Source: Harmothoe impar
Taxonomy: Eukaryota; Annelida; Polychaeta; Phyllodocida; Polynoidae
DNA length: 64,000 nt
Assembly (NCBI GenBank): GCA_947462335.1
Contig: OX381721.1
Location: 36,320,303-36,384,302, forward strand
Direction: 5' to 3'
The stretch's first letter is position 1, and each line of letters opens with the position of its first letter. Positions 53,096 through 63,428 of the stretch are shown here, piece by piece. The notes beneath the pieces are model-generated. The model was given only the letters and a program-made list of their open reading frames with translations. It was not told the origin of the DNA and made no database searches. Both the position numbers and the translations under genes were made by a program.

Positions 53096-53334
53096 ATCTT
53101 TTAAGGGGCGGTATAGTGCTTTAATGCGCTGTTCCCATTGTCATCATGATGCATGAATGAAGCCCTGGTGAGTAACTCGCCAGGGCTTCATTCATGCATC
53201 ATCATGACCCTACGGGGTTCAGACAACCCCGAAGGTTTGGCATGATGCACCAAGGCAGCTCCGGCGAGTTACTCGCTGGGGCTGCATTGGTGCATCATGA
53301 CGACTTTTAGCGACATCCGTCCTTAAAGGGTTAA
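53096..53334. mobile_element. Family A MITE, well-preserved copy
   Basis: Both modules are intact. GATGCATGAATGAAGCCCTG pairs with its inverse to 53200, and CCAAGGCAGCTCCGG...GCTGCATTGGTGCATC forms the second. It ends CCGTCCTTAAAGGGTTAA. Confidence 0.87.
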
Positions 53335-53747
53335 GCAGTTTGAAGTGCAGTATATGTCATGTAAATGCCGTAAATGTCACGCAAAGGTCATAATGCCATG
53401 AGAACAATCCCCTCTTTGCTCAAATGCAGTGTGAGTAGTTCAAATCTGTAGCAGAGTCGTCACTCTCCCAACACTTCCTTAGTCTAGACTCAAACCTATA
53501 GCTAGTTACATGAAGTATCATACGTTAGCCATAAACATGGCCCTATCTATACAGGGAGGTACTCAGCTCAAATGGGTTAATGCCTCGGGACAAAATGTGT
53601 CCTGTCACTCTCGCTATTACTGACACATTAGGACTCAATCTACCATGCAAGAGTGTAATCAAATGTACCAATGGAATGGTTGCCCAGATATTCTTCGGAA
53701 TACAGGAATACAGCTGTAATAAACAATACTTTGCTCCTCTATGATAT

Positions 53748-54188
53748 TGTTATAGTATCAAGTAAAAGAACAAAGTCCACGCAGTTCGGATCAAGTGTTA
53801 CAGGTTGCGAATCAATAGGTTTATTCAGTAACCTAGACAGGCAAAGCTCTAATCGTGCGAACTCCCTATAGAGTTCGGAACGGGTCAGTAGGCTGATATA
53901 GCCGCAGTGATCTCGGGGTCTCTTCACCAGCGTGGCTCAAGAGTAACCGACGAGTCCCATCGGATGCTGGGTATATATAGGCAGCCAACCTGCGCGCGCA
54001 CACGCAGACCGGAAGCCTATAGCGACCTCTGTCCATACCCCAAGCCCAAAGCAGGTGTTGCCACCTGCCGTCGGACTGAAGGGTTTGGACGGAGTTCGCA
54101 ACACAGCATCCAACAGAACCCGTCATATAAAACCCCGTATAACCCTAGCCCCTACACAGCTATAGGGGTGGAAACAGTCAACCTTACA
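53748..54188 (-). mobile_element. Probable solo LTR
   Basis: On the minus strand the 441-bp unit starts TGTAAGG and ends ACTATAACA (TG...CA). It has a TATA box CCTATATATACCC at about 53983-53970, 205 bp in, and an AATAAA at 53825-53820 about 75 bp from its 3' end. This U3-R-U5 spacing is typical of LTR retrotransposons. No primer binding site, polypurine tract, second LTR or clean target duplication was found, so it is probably solo and somewhat degraded. Confidence 0.5.
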
Positions 54189-54293
54189 GTTTTCAGTAGA
54201 AAACTATAGCCTCTCAGGAGGTTTTTATATATTGCATATTGCATAGATTTATAAATGTTATAAATAAATATTAATATGATGATGATAAGGCCA

Positions 54294-54480
54294 AAAAAGA
54301 AAAGTTTGTTTCAGGTTACCCGACCGACCCTATCAAAACAAGGCCGACCCTACATTTTTTATGCAATTTTGAAGAAATTCTAGTATTTTGACCCTTTTTT
54401 GGTCAAGTCTAGGGTCTTTGGAGAGTTGGGCTAGTACTTTCATGTTTAAAAAGAAAAAGTAAAAAAAAAAAATCAGATTT
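54294..54480. mobile_element. Family H element, one end
   Basis: AAGGCCAAAAAAGAAAAGTT then GTTTCAGGTTACCCGACCG, and ATGCAATTTTGAAGAAATTC. The opposite end was not found. Confidence 0.6.
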
Positions 54481-54779
54481 TTCATTTGAAAACGTTACAC
54501 AGCAATGTCTGGCTCTAAGTTAGAAAGTATTTGTTGTTGTTTTTCTTGCATTGAAACAACTTACATTGTACATGTTTAGCATTCAATAATGACTTTTGAT
54601 ATTTTGAAATTGTGTTGACAGTTATTTTTGTACTCACTGTGTCAGCCTGTAGCTGTGGCCTGTGTGTAACTGGTCACGTGGTATCTCCCACTAGACAACA
54701 GGTCCAGCTCGTCCTCATCCGCAGTGTAGTCACATAACAATATAACTCTACGTTAAGATATAGTCTTTAATGATTAGGT

Positions 54780-55220
54780 AAAGGGGGATATCTGAAACAG
54801 ATGATTCTATTTCAGATATCCCATGTAATCCGTTCTGTTCTCTGTAGATCTCAGGTATGGTTATCCCGTATTCCGAGACAGTGTCTACTGCAAATACTCC
54901 ATAGCGTCCTGTGAAACAGTTCTGGGCTCTAGTGTAGATATCCCATATTCTGTCCTGTGAAACAATGTTAACCTCTAGTGTAGCTATACTTTAGCAGATT
55001 CTGCAAAGCAGTGGTAGTCTATATATCCCATATTGTATTCTTTAAAAATAAATGCAGGCTCTAGTGTAGATATCCTATATCATGTTCGGTGTAACAGTGA
55101 TATTTATGTCCCTAGTGAGGATATCCCACAATCTGTTCTCCATCACAGTGGCATATTTCTAAAACATATATTCTGCCCTTCTATCAGGAGCTGTGTCCTT
55201 GGTCTATTTCAGATATCCCA
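54780..55220. repeat. Diverged ~60-bp minisatellite
   Basis: Units share CTCTAGTGTAGATATCCCAT and TCTGTYCTGTGAAACAGT. Seven or so recognisable units of uneven length. Confidence 0.7.
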
Positions 55221-55489
55221 TAACCCTGTTCATCTGTTATAAATACACGGTTTCCTGTCACTCTGGGCGTCACCAGTATCCAACGTCTATACTCAGAATG
55301 GTGACTTCTCAGAAACTGTCTGTCGGCACATGGGCGGTGGATGTCTGGGAGGTCAGTGTAACCTCCTTTGTGTCTTGAGAGCTTATCTCCCTTACCTGAC
55401 AAATTATCACAAGGAGACAGGTCTCAGATAGTGATGGGGGGTACATCAGTGTCATAGAGTATTAATGAAAGACCGATATCTCAACAGTA

Positions 55490-55660
55490 TAGGTAAAACT
55501 GCATGAACATTTGCATTTAAGCAAATTCAAGAGGCCTTAAAAGAACACATCAAGGAGCTTGAAGTGTAGTAAAGCCATGAAAATGTCACGGAAAGCTCAT
55601 AACAGCATTTTAGTGGCTTTAAGTGGGCATTCACTCAAATTAAATGTATTCTAAGTGTTC
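55490..55660. mobile_element. Family I MITE copy, partial
   Basis: ACTGCATGAACATTTGCATT opens it, with AAGTGGGCATTCACTCAAAT further in. The closing end is lost. Confidence 0.55.
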
Positions 55661-55779
55661 CCTTTAACATGTTTAATCAGTCTAAATGTGACCATTCCTG
55701 GAGTGGAACCGTGTCGTTTGTTAAAATATCTTGTAACAAACAGATTTAAAATCGGAGCTCTATCTGTGCAGGTACAGAG

Positions 55780-56182
55780 TACACGCAAAAAATAAACTTG
55801 TCTCCAGATTCTTCAAAGTAACGGTCATAGGATAAATGGTTCAAAATATCGTCTGAGTGACAAGGAAGTGGGTCTTCTAGCTGGAGAAAGAAGACCCACT
55901 CGGCATATGCCAGCCCAAAAAACGACATTTGCCAGCTCCAGCTTATAAAGGGTTTCAACGAAATACAGGGACTTTCGAGGGCAATATGTCAGGTAAATAC
56001 AGAACTTAAACAAATCCTGTATACTGAATGCAGCACTGGTGAGTACCTCACCAGTGCTGCATCCATACAGCATGCCGACCCTGCAGGGATGGAGTACCCC
56101 CAAAGTGGCAGTATAATTAACCAACGCCAGTGACCTTTTACTGCCGCTATATTGGTATCATCACAACGATTGCAAAGAGGGT
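55780..56182. mobile_element. Truncated family B copy 6 fused to a truncated family A copy
   Basis: 55780-55945 has AAAAAATAAACTTGTCTCCA and the GGGTCTTCTAGCTGGAG hairpin of family B, breaking off after CCAGCTCCAG. 56020-56182 has GAATGCAGCACTGGTGAG and the rest of a family A element ending AAAGAGGGTTAA. Confidence 0.65.
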
Positions 56183-56365
56183 TAATATCCATCGATATCC
56201 CGTCCCTTAACTGAATCCCAATGAGATTTACTGTCCCTTTTTTGTCTATCCCACAGCCCAATTCCCAGTGGATCTGATAGCGATAGTGGCTTATATACGT
56301 GATAGGAATTTCTGAGAATGATAGCCTAACTATGAGTGTGGTAAACTGTGGATTAAAGAGATACC

Positions 56366-56720
56366 ATATTTATTTCATGGTGGATATGACTATCACTATG
56401 CTTAAGTACTAGGAATCCCGTATTCAATGCCCCTCATGAGAAACAGTGTTCCTGTATCACATGGCCTGTGATGTCATCATTTGTTCAAATTGTTATGGTC
56501 ATATATATGCAATTAAATATATTTTGAAGAGTAAAAACCATGAAATAAAGGCAAAGGCCAATGGCTAGAGGAATTTTGGTATCCTTCCCCCCTCAATGAG
56601 GCTGGGCACCGATGGGGGGGGGGGGGGGGCGGTATCACACGAAGCCTACCGCCTCAGCCTCACTGAGGGGGGAACAATACCAAAATATCCTCTGGCCATT
56701 AGCCTTTGTCTATGTATATC
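56366..56720. repeat. Interspersed repeat, family M copy 2
   Basis: Matches 31085-31485. Inside, CCCCCCTCAATGAGGCTG and its inverse CAGCCTCACTGAGGGGGG flank a G run at 56617-56628. Confidence 0.72.
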
Positions 56721-57087
56721 TGACAAAATAAAACACAGAGGTCTCTTTCTTTCTGTAGATTGAGCGAAACCTCTCTATCTGGATAATTGAGCTAATGTAT
56801 GAAAACATAAAGCAACTGGGTTTGATTCATCCCCAATACTGATTGGGAGAGTGACACTTATGCTTCAGATCTGAACCACTCAGAGAGGGAATTTACATCA
56901 AATCTCTATCTTAGAATGCCACCGCCCCTCCCCCCTCCTACTACTTACGATGGTGGATCGCCTCTCCTGTAAATCAGCCCTACTCTGACTTTGACTTATG
57001 GCAGCAGCACTGCTACTACTACTACTACTATACAGCAGGACAGAAAAGAAGAAGTACCCTACAGTTATCTCCAGTCCAACCGTCCTC
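56721..57087. other. Non-coding stretch
   Basis: A short (CTA)n run lies near 57013-57030. Nothing else recognised. Confidence 0.4.
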
Positions 57088-57335
57088 TAGCCCTGTAAGG
57101 ACCGCATGATGCTTTAATGCTCAATTCCCTTGGTCAGCATGATGCTTAAATGAGGCACTGGTAAGTTACCCGCCGGTGATGCAGTCACGCATCAAGTGAA
57201 CACTATAGGGTTGATACATTCCCAAAGGGCTGGTATCAGCATGAATGTACCCCTGGTGAGTAACATACTCGCCAGGGCTGCGTTTGTGCATCATTGCGAC
57301 CAAGGGCATAGCGCACTAAAGCACTAGGCCGCCAA
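57088..57335. mobile_element. Family A MITE, diverged copy
   Basis: GTAAGGACCGCATGATGCTT at the left. CTCGCCAGGGCTGCGTTTGT and AGCGCACTAAAGCACTAGG at the right. Confidence 0.68.
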
Positions 57336-57542
57336 AAAAAAAGAGGTTTGTTTCAGGTAACATGGGCAGAAAATGTAGGGTCCGTAGCTCGGATTTTTTT
57401 TCTGTTTGACATGAAAATACCAGCCGGCCGGTCCGAAGACCCAAAAATTGACCCAAAAATGGTATTTCTTCAAAATTGCATGAAAAAATGTAGGGCCGCG
57501 TAACCTGAAAGAAACCTTTTTTATTTTTCGGCCCTATGCTGC
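57335..57542. mobile_element. MITE-like element, family H copy
   Basis: GGCCGCCAAAAAAAAAGAGG and inverted CCTTTTTTATTTTTCGGCC. GTTTCAGGTAACATG versus GCGTAACCTGAAAGAAAC. It sits at the right edge of a family A copy. Confidence 0.75.
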
Positions 57543-57894
57543 CCTTTAAGGTTAAGCGGTTTCTAACTCCTTCAAAGCTGATGAAAGGCGGAGCCCTCTC
57601 AAAGGCTGATTAGACCGAGTGTAGCCCTCCGAGGGTAGGTAGAGTGATGCCTCAAGTCTCATAGGGCACCGAAGTCTCGCGCATTTGCCACAAAATGCCC
57701 GAGCCAAAATTGCCACAAATTTGTTCATCGGGTCAAACTAAAAATAACTGCAGGTAGACTAGCCTAAATAGGTCCCATATATGACATTTTAAAGCTCAAT
57801 TCCCCGTATTACCAAGATTTGTGCCCATCCTTCAAGCCTGCGAGCGATAAAGGGGGGACCGCAAATGTATTTGTTCTCGGGCGTTTACGCGGCC

Positions 57895-58347
57895 TATTTA
57901 GGCGCCCTATGCTTGTTGTCATAATGATGCGCCAATGCAGCGCCTTTGACGTAGTCCGCAAGCACTGCATTGGTGCATCATGCATACCGGTTCTTGGTCT
58001 TATAGTCCCACATGGGACGACATGATGCGTAAATGCAGCCCTAGCCTGCTGATCCATTCACTAAGAGTGAGGCGGGTGGGGTTACTACATTATATCTACA
58101 GCCCTCCGCCGTCCTTAAACCTGTCAGGACGGCATAATGCCTTAATGCATCATGCCCTTGGTTGTCATGATGCATGAATGCAGCTTTGGGGAGTAACTCG
58201 CTATTGCTGCATTCAAGCAACATATCAACGTTATGAGGTTGCAACACTCCCGAAATGTCGGCATGTTTAACCAATGCAGAACCGGTGAGTTACTCGCCGG
58301 TAACGACAAATGTTATCATTTAGCGACATGCCGTCCTTTAAGAGTTA
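57895..58347. mobile_element. Two family A MITE copies
   Basis: 57895-58040 is a partial, inverted copy (GATGCGCCAATGCAGCG; GCACTGCATTGGTGCATCAT). 58117-58347 is nearly complete, from GTCAGGACGGCATAATGCCT to CCGTCCTTTAAGAGTTAA. Confidence 0.75.
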
Positions 58348-58559
58348 AAGAATTAATCTCTGTCTCAGCCTGCGCTGTCTGTCTGGCCTCTTAACATGCA
58401 GAAAGAGGAAGTAGACCTGGCCACTTCAGCTACTCCAGACAGTGTTATTCACACAATATTATATGTGGAAGCTCTAGTAAATCTATCCCAACAAAATATA
58501 GTACTTAAGTGGAAATCGTATTATAAACTGGACAGCACTCCAGTATTGAATATGGATCG

Positions 58560-58766
58560 CTGCATGAATCTTTGCATTTGCGGAAATTAAATATTGTTAT
58601 ATGAACACATTGACGGTCTTTATTAGGGTAAAAGCCACTTAACGCCATTTAAATGCTGCTATGATCTCTCCAGAACATTTACATGGCTTTACAATAAACC
58701 TAATGCTGCTTAAAGTATTCCTCAAAAGGTCCTTAAATTGGCTTAACTGCAAACATCTATGCAGTG
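58560..58766. mobile_element. Family I MITE copy
   Basis: GCTGCATGAATCTTTGCATT at the left and ACTGCAAACATCTATGCAGT at the right, with TTTAAATG and GCTTAAAG motifs inside. Confidence 0.62.
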
Positions 58767-58827
58767 GATGGAGCTTACTATTTGATAAAACATAGCCGTG
58801 CCCATCTCCTAAACTTTTCATTTTAGC

Positions 58828-59155
58828 TAGGCCAAATAAAAGAAAAGGTGTGTTTCAGGCTACCAGACCCTACCTAGCAAAACAGGGCTGGCCCTAGAAA
58901 TCTTTATGCAATTTTGAAAAACTATTTATATTTCAGGTTATTTTGGGGCTATTTAAGGGTCGATCTGATAGTTCATGAGTTGAGCTGGTCATCGACCAGT
59001 CGGCATTGAAGTTTGTGAGTCGATTTCTGAGTACTTTTCAGGTCAAAGTAAAAAAAAGAGTCCAAAAGAAAAAAGAAATAATCCGACCTACCTATCCTAG
59101 ATTTTCAGACCATGTAACCCTAAACACACCTTTTGTTTTTTTTGGCCCTACCCCA
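58828..59155. mobile_element. MITE-like element, family H copy
   Basis: AGGCCAAATAAAAGAAAAGG and inverted CCTTTTGTTTTTTTTGGCCC. GTGTGTTTCAGGCTACCAGA versus CATGTAACCCTAAACACAC. Confidence 0.75.
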
Positions 59156-59172
59156 AGCAATATTATCTACGT

Positions 59173-59356
59173 ACCGTATTCGGCGTAATAAGCACACACA
59201 CCCTAAAAAGCGCACACCCCCCATTTTTGGCCGAAATTTATACTACAAATAACTAAAAATATCTAAATTTTTGACCCCAATTAAACTCTTAACTACTAAA
59301 AGGTGTCCATAATCTTTTTTTAAGCGCACTGTGCGCTTATTACGTCGAATACGGTA
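59173..59356. mobile_element. MITE with TACCGTATTCGGCGTAATAA ends
   Basis: Left TACCGTATTCGGCGTAATAA, right the complement of TACCGTATTCGACGTAATAA (one mismatch), continuing GCGCACA on both sides. Interior AAAGCGCACACCCCCC. Confidence 0.85.
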
Positions 59357-59514
59357 TACATTATAGCATGTGGAAGTTCTGACTATCTTATTCCTACAGC
59401 ACATTTTAGTGGTTGCGGGTAGAGGTAGCTATCCCTGGGAATCTTGTCATGAAGTGACTGCGCTCAGGTATTGAGCAGGGATGGAGTGGGTTATTTAATC
59501 ATCTACAGCTCTGC

Positions 59515-59665
59515 CCACAGCATAGCGAAGTCTCGGATTTCTCCGTATGGGCGGCCATGTTAGTTCTGAGCTTGCATTTTATCGTGAGACTTAGGCAGTG
59601 ACCAGACACTCACACACCATAGCTTCCGGGGAACAGGCTACAATACGACAGCGGAACCAAGGTCT
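59515..59665. repeat. Interspersed repeat shared (inverted) with 50190-50335
   Basis: GGCGGCCATGTTAGTTCTGA to GCTTCCGGGGAACAGGCTAC. Confidence 0.7.
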
Positions 59666-59817
59666 CACGAGATTGCTGATGTCAGTGTAAACATTGAAGC
59701 TGCGGGAACAAGTCCGCACCAGTTAGAGAGCTATAGCCAGCAACCCTGGTCCCCAGGCTCCACAATGGTCTGCAGCATAAATTCCCTGCACAGTCCACAT
59801 ATCTAGATATTAAACCA

Positions 59818-60118
59818 ATGTGTGCAGCACACACAGAGAGAAGAAACAGAGTCAGGAGGTAGTCCAAGCTTCCTCCAGATTTAGGTCTAGGGGAGTCCAG
59901 GTCGCCTAAAGGAGCCCAGGTGACTCTCTGACTGACCTAAAGGAGTCACCTGGTGGAGTCATATGACCCAGAGAGCTATATGACCTCCCCAGGTGACTCC
60001 CTTAGGTCAGCCAGAGAGTCACCTGGGCTCCCTTAGGCAACCTGGGATCCCCGAGAGAGGGGAGTCATTCTGGAGGCAACCTGGACTCCCTTTTGACGCT
60101 GTTTCTTTTCTCTGTGTA
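59818..60118. mobile_element. MITE-like element, family F copy 2
   Basis: ACACACAGAGAGAAGAAACA and inverted TGTTTCTTTTCTCTGTGT. Inner arms GGAGCCCAGGTGACTCTCTG versus their inverse. 60120-60205 is a family A fragment. Confidence 0.85.
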
Positions 60119-60351
60119 GCGCTTCAATGCACAATGCCATTATCCCCCTTTAAATATCATGATGCATGAATGCCATCCTGCTGAGTTGCTCACCAGAGCT
60201 GCAGCTCTAAGAAAAATGTATAACATTCACACTCTCTATTGCAGCTACTTTTTACACACTTTTGTCTTGTAGCACGTTAAAAGATGCTGAAAGTGTGTGG
60301 ATCTCAAAAGTGTGTTTCTCTACTTAATATGTGTTACCCATTAAAAGTATA

Positions 60352-60592
60352 GCCGGTGATCCACGGCTGCGAATTTGCTGCGAATGTTGTCGTACGACTG
60401 CCAGCTGCGAGTACACTCGTAAAAATCAAAACTTTTAGATTTCTGCGAATTTAGTCGCAGGTCGCTCGTCCCTCATGAGGACATTGTCGCAGAGACTTGC
60501 AGCACTGATAGAATGTTCTCTCCGTGTTTACTCGCACGAGTGTCACTCGCCGCAAAATTGCAGCAAATTCGCGGCAGTGGATCACCACCTTA
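60352..60592. mobile_element. MITE with GGTGATCCACGGCTGCGAAT ends
   Basis: GGTGATCCACGGCTGCGAAT and inverted ATTCGCGGCAGTGGATCACC, with GCTGCGAATGTTG and TCGCCGCAAAATTGCAGC next inward. Three antisense-paired frames inside are not genes. Confidence 0.85.
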
Positions 60593-60927
60593 TGTTCATG
60601 CAACACACATACTTCAGAGTGTACATTCATGCATGCATCCTGTCGACCTATCAGTTTTGGTCTGAAGCCAGCACTATTCCCCTTGAGGTTCCCTAGAGCC
60701 GGCCCTATGATGCCCAAGGGCCACTAACCCTCTAGGGCCTCTACCACCACAGAGAATTTAACAAAATTTATACCCCATATAGGGGCGGGCCTCATGCATA
60801 TATTCAACACTGGTGCATTATGCCAACAGACAGATCTGCACCATGAGATATCACGTGACCTTCAAAGCTGCTTTTTGTGGCGTCCATATTCTAACGCGGG
60901 CAACGCTACAATAACCGACCGCTGAAT

Positions 60928-61364
60928 ATGTGACCCGTTTTAACGAAATGGGTCGGAAGTCGCCTAGATATGGGCTTGTGAAGTAGTAGAGGGTGGAAAA
61001 AATAGATTTTTTGAAAAATGAGTTTTTGACCTTTTTCTAACATATGAATAGTTATCTTCTGGAATACTAAGTTACAGACAAAATTTCAACTCCCATTATT
61101 CCTAAATTGATGGTCATAGGATTTATAACTGTATTCTATTATATAGTTGATATCTAATTTAAATGTTAATTATCTAATTTCAATTAATTTCCATTTAATT
61201 CAAGAAAGATTTATCATAAATATCAACAAAGGGTCAAAAATGGCCAATATAGAACATGTCACATATCAAATGAAAGCTCTTGATGAGCTGTAAACGAATA
61301 TGGTAATATCACAACATTTTTAATGTGCGACTTCCGACACATTTCGTTAAAACGGGTCACATAT
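60928..61364. mobile_element. MITE with TATGTGACCCGTTTTAACGA ends
   Basis: TATGTGACCCGTTTTAACGA at the left and TCGTTAAAACGGGTCACATA at the right continue as AAATGGGTCGGAAGTCGC versus its inverse with an indel. The interior is AT-rich without ORFs. TA at the outer edges could be the target. Confidence 0.87.
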
Positions 61365-61960
61365 ATTTCTGCTGTACTCCTACATATTCACAAACACAGC
61401 CCCGTCGTCACTCCTTGTCCCCGGGGTTTCATCCGCTGACACCAGCGCCTAGTCTAGTGACTATGAGTACAATAGGTTACACTGTTAATGGTATATATAG
61501 GCAGAAGGTATTCAAAGTAGCAATACCTAAGTGCTGGGGCATTGTGGCTAGTTTCCTGAACCTATCAATGTATCATCCTAGAACCTCTCATGCTGTAACA
61601 ATCAATGGTGTTAACTGCAGCAGTTATGAAGACTTGTCCATTAGCCCACAACCTACTCTAACATTTGACAACAGGCTGAAAGCCCTACCCAGTAATCAAA
61701 GAACGTCATGCAACGTTATATATAACGTTTCTCTATGGCCCCTTATTATGGCAAAACGTTATATAACATATCTGTCGCACATGGAATTGGCTGAACTTAA
61801 AGCTGCTTAAATAGTGATTTTAATCCAATAAAGGTTTGCTTAAAAGCCAATGTTCATGCAGTACATGAACTGCTCATTGCTCTGCATACACTAACACCAG
61901 GAGGTAGTAACTTCTGCCTTACTAGGCTGTAGTTAATGAGGGGTGTAAATGAAGGTAACC
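61365..61960. other. Non-coding stretch with AACGTTA and family I remnants
   Basis: The 161-aa frame at 61325-61810 crosses the end of the preceding MITE, the AACGTTATATATAACG segment and a family I end at 61795-61862. It therefore cannot be a single conserved gene. Confidence 0.5.
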
Positions 61961-63010
61961 CTCCAATAGCTAATCTGTGTAATCCAAGGTGTAGCAACAG
62001 CTAAGCCGACGTGCTTGTAGCTTCCCAGTTACCAAGGCTGTAACTATGTAAGGTGTGTAAGAGCAGTTCGGTCAGCCAGAATATACTCCAACTGTAGGCA
62101 AACCATCCAATGTGTACAATTAGCTAGGCAGAGTGTGATAGGCCTCAAAGTCAGGTAAAGTGGTCAAGGGCACTGCATTGGTGTTTGCATTTAAGTAAAC
62201 TAAATATGCTTAAAGGGAGTACTTTAAGCATATTTAACTCAAGTAAATGCCACTTAAAGCTGCTTAAATGCAGTTATGACCAGGTCAGGTAAGGTGGTCA
62301 AGAGCTGCTAGCTTCCCAACCACCGAGGCTGTAGCTATGTAAGGTGTGACAGAGCAGCTATAGTCTGAGTTTATCCTCAAACTGCGGGTAAAGTGCAGTA
62401 TCCTTCTGCTTACTGCACCTGACTCCTCTAATTCAGGCCTTAGTAACAAGTAAGGTGGCCTCTGGAAGCTGCTGGTTTCCAGCCACCAAGGCTGTAACTG
62501 TTTGAGGTGCGTGGCAGCTTGTAAGGCGGTGCCTCTAGATGGGTTGCCGTATTTTTCACCATGTCGCCGTGTCGGTCTTTAGCAAAAGAGCCATTTCACT
62601 GTGTGGAATTTTATGTATATAGAATATAGAAGGGCATTATAAAGATGTCTGTGTCCGTCGATTCTTAAACCGGCTTAGTCGCTTGTGTCGATTTTTACCC
62701 ATGTATAGGCACAATGCTGCCTGAATCCTGGTGTTGTAGTTGAGGTATCCTCCAACTGTAGTCTCCTGCACCACCAGTTCCTTCTTGCACAGGCCACAAA
62801 AACAGGTAAGGTGGCCTTAGGAGCTGGTGGTTTCCAGCCACCAAGACTGTAACTATTTAAAGGTGTGTGGATTTTCCAGCCACCAAGACTGTAACTATTT
62901 AAAGGCACACTGAACCAACAACGTCATTTGCGTACAAAACTCGGCAGGGTTAGGTCCTCAACTCAGTGCGCCTTTAAGATGTGGAGGAGTGTCTGAATCC
63001 TGGTATTATA
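61960..63010. repeat. Diverged long tandem repeat region
   Basis: Four to five imperfect units share CCAGCCACCAAGRCTGTAAC, TAAGGTGTG, CTCCAACTGTAG and CAGGTAAGGTGGYC. They are interrupted by a family I copy (62170-62285) and a diverged relative of 49198-49431 (62534-62710). A short unit is directly duplicated at 62815-62905. Such a pattern is typical of amplified intronic sequence. It ends just before the candidate exon. Confidence 0.65.
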
Positions 63011-63020
63011 GGTGAAGTAC

Positions 63021-63155
63021 CCTGTAACAGCGGTCTCCCTCACGGCCTGCCTCCTCTGCCGCAGACCCCGCACTGAGCTGCTCTCCAGGCGGCTGAGGGC
63101 CGCTCAGGAGCAGCTCCTTCCCGGCGGCGAGCAGCTCGGGGAGTGAGAGGGCATT
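63021..63155 (-). CDS. Candidate internal exon, unknown protein
   Basis: On the minus strand, acceptor CCACCCTCTCTGCAG precedes base 63155 and donor TACAGG|GTACTT follows base 63021. The exon is 135 bp, 45 codons, phase 0-0, much richer in GC than its surroundings. The peptide starts NALSLPELLAAGKELLLSGP and continues with a Gly/Glu/Ala-rich stretch ending DRCYR. An amphipathic leucine-rich helix is likely. No family recognised. An alternative frame is open too, but looks less protein-like. It could belong to the same minus-strand gene as 3657-3881 if introns are very long, or to another gene. Confidence 0.45.
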
Positions 63156-63245
63156 CTGCAGAGAGGGTGGCACCATTTGCGTCGATTATCTCTCTTTCTA
63201 CAGATACGGCCATCTCTGGCAAGGGTGTTTTATGGATGATAATCT

Positions 63246-63428
63246 ACACTGCATGAACATTGGCATTTGAGCAAACCTTTTATTGCTTAAAGTCACTATT
63301 TAAGCAGCTTTAAATTCACTAAATTCCATGTGAATATATCCTGTTAAAGTCATAATGACATTAAAGCAGCTTTAAGGGACATGGACTGGAAATTAACATG
63401 CTTAAAGTGTGACTTTCAGCAGTCCAAT
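63246..63428. mobile_element. Family I MITE copy
   Basis: CACTGCATGAACATTGGCAT opens it. TTAAAGTCACTATTTAAGCA and TTAAGGGACATGGACTGG lie within and TGCTTAAAGTGTGACTTTCA marks its right part. Complete closing end not seen. Confidence 0.65.

Noticed and set aside
61325..61810. 161-aa plus-strand open frame
   Set aside because: It starts inside the right end of a MITE and runs into an AACGTTA-rich repeat and a family I end. The composition is not protein-like.
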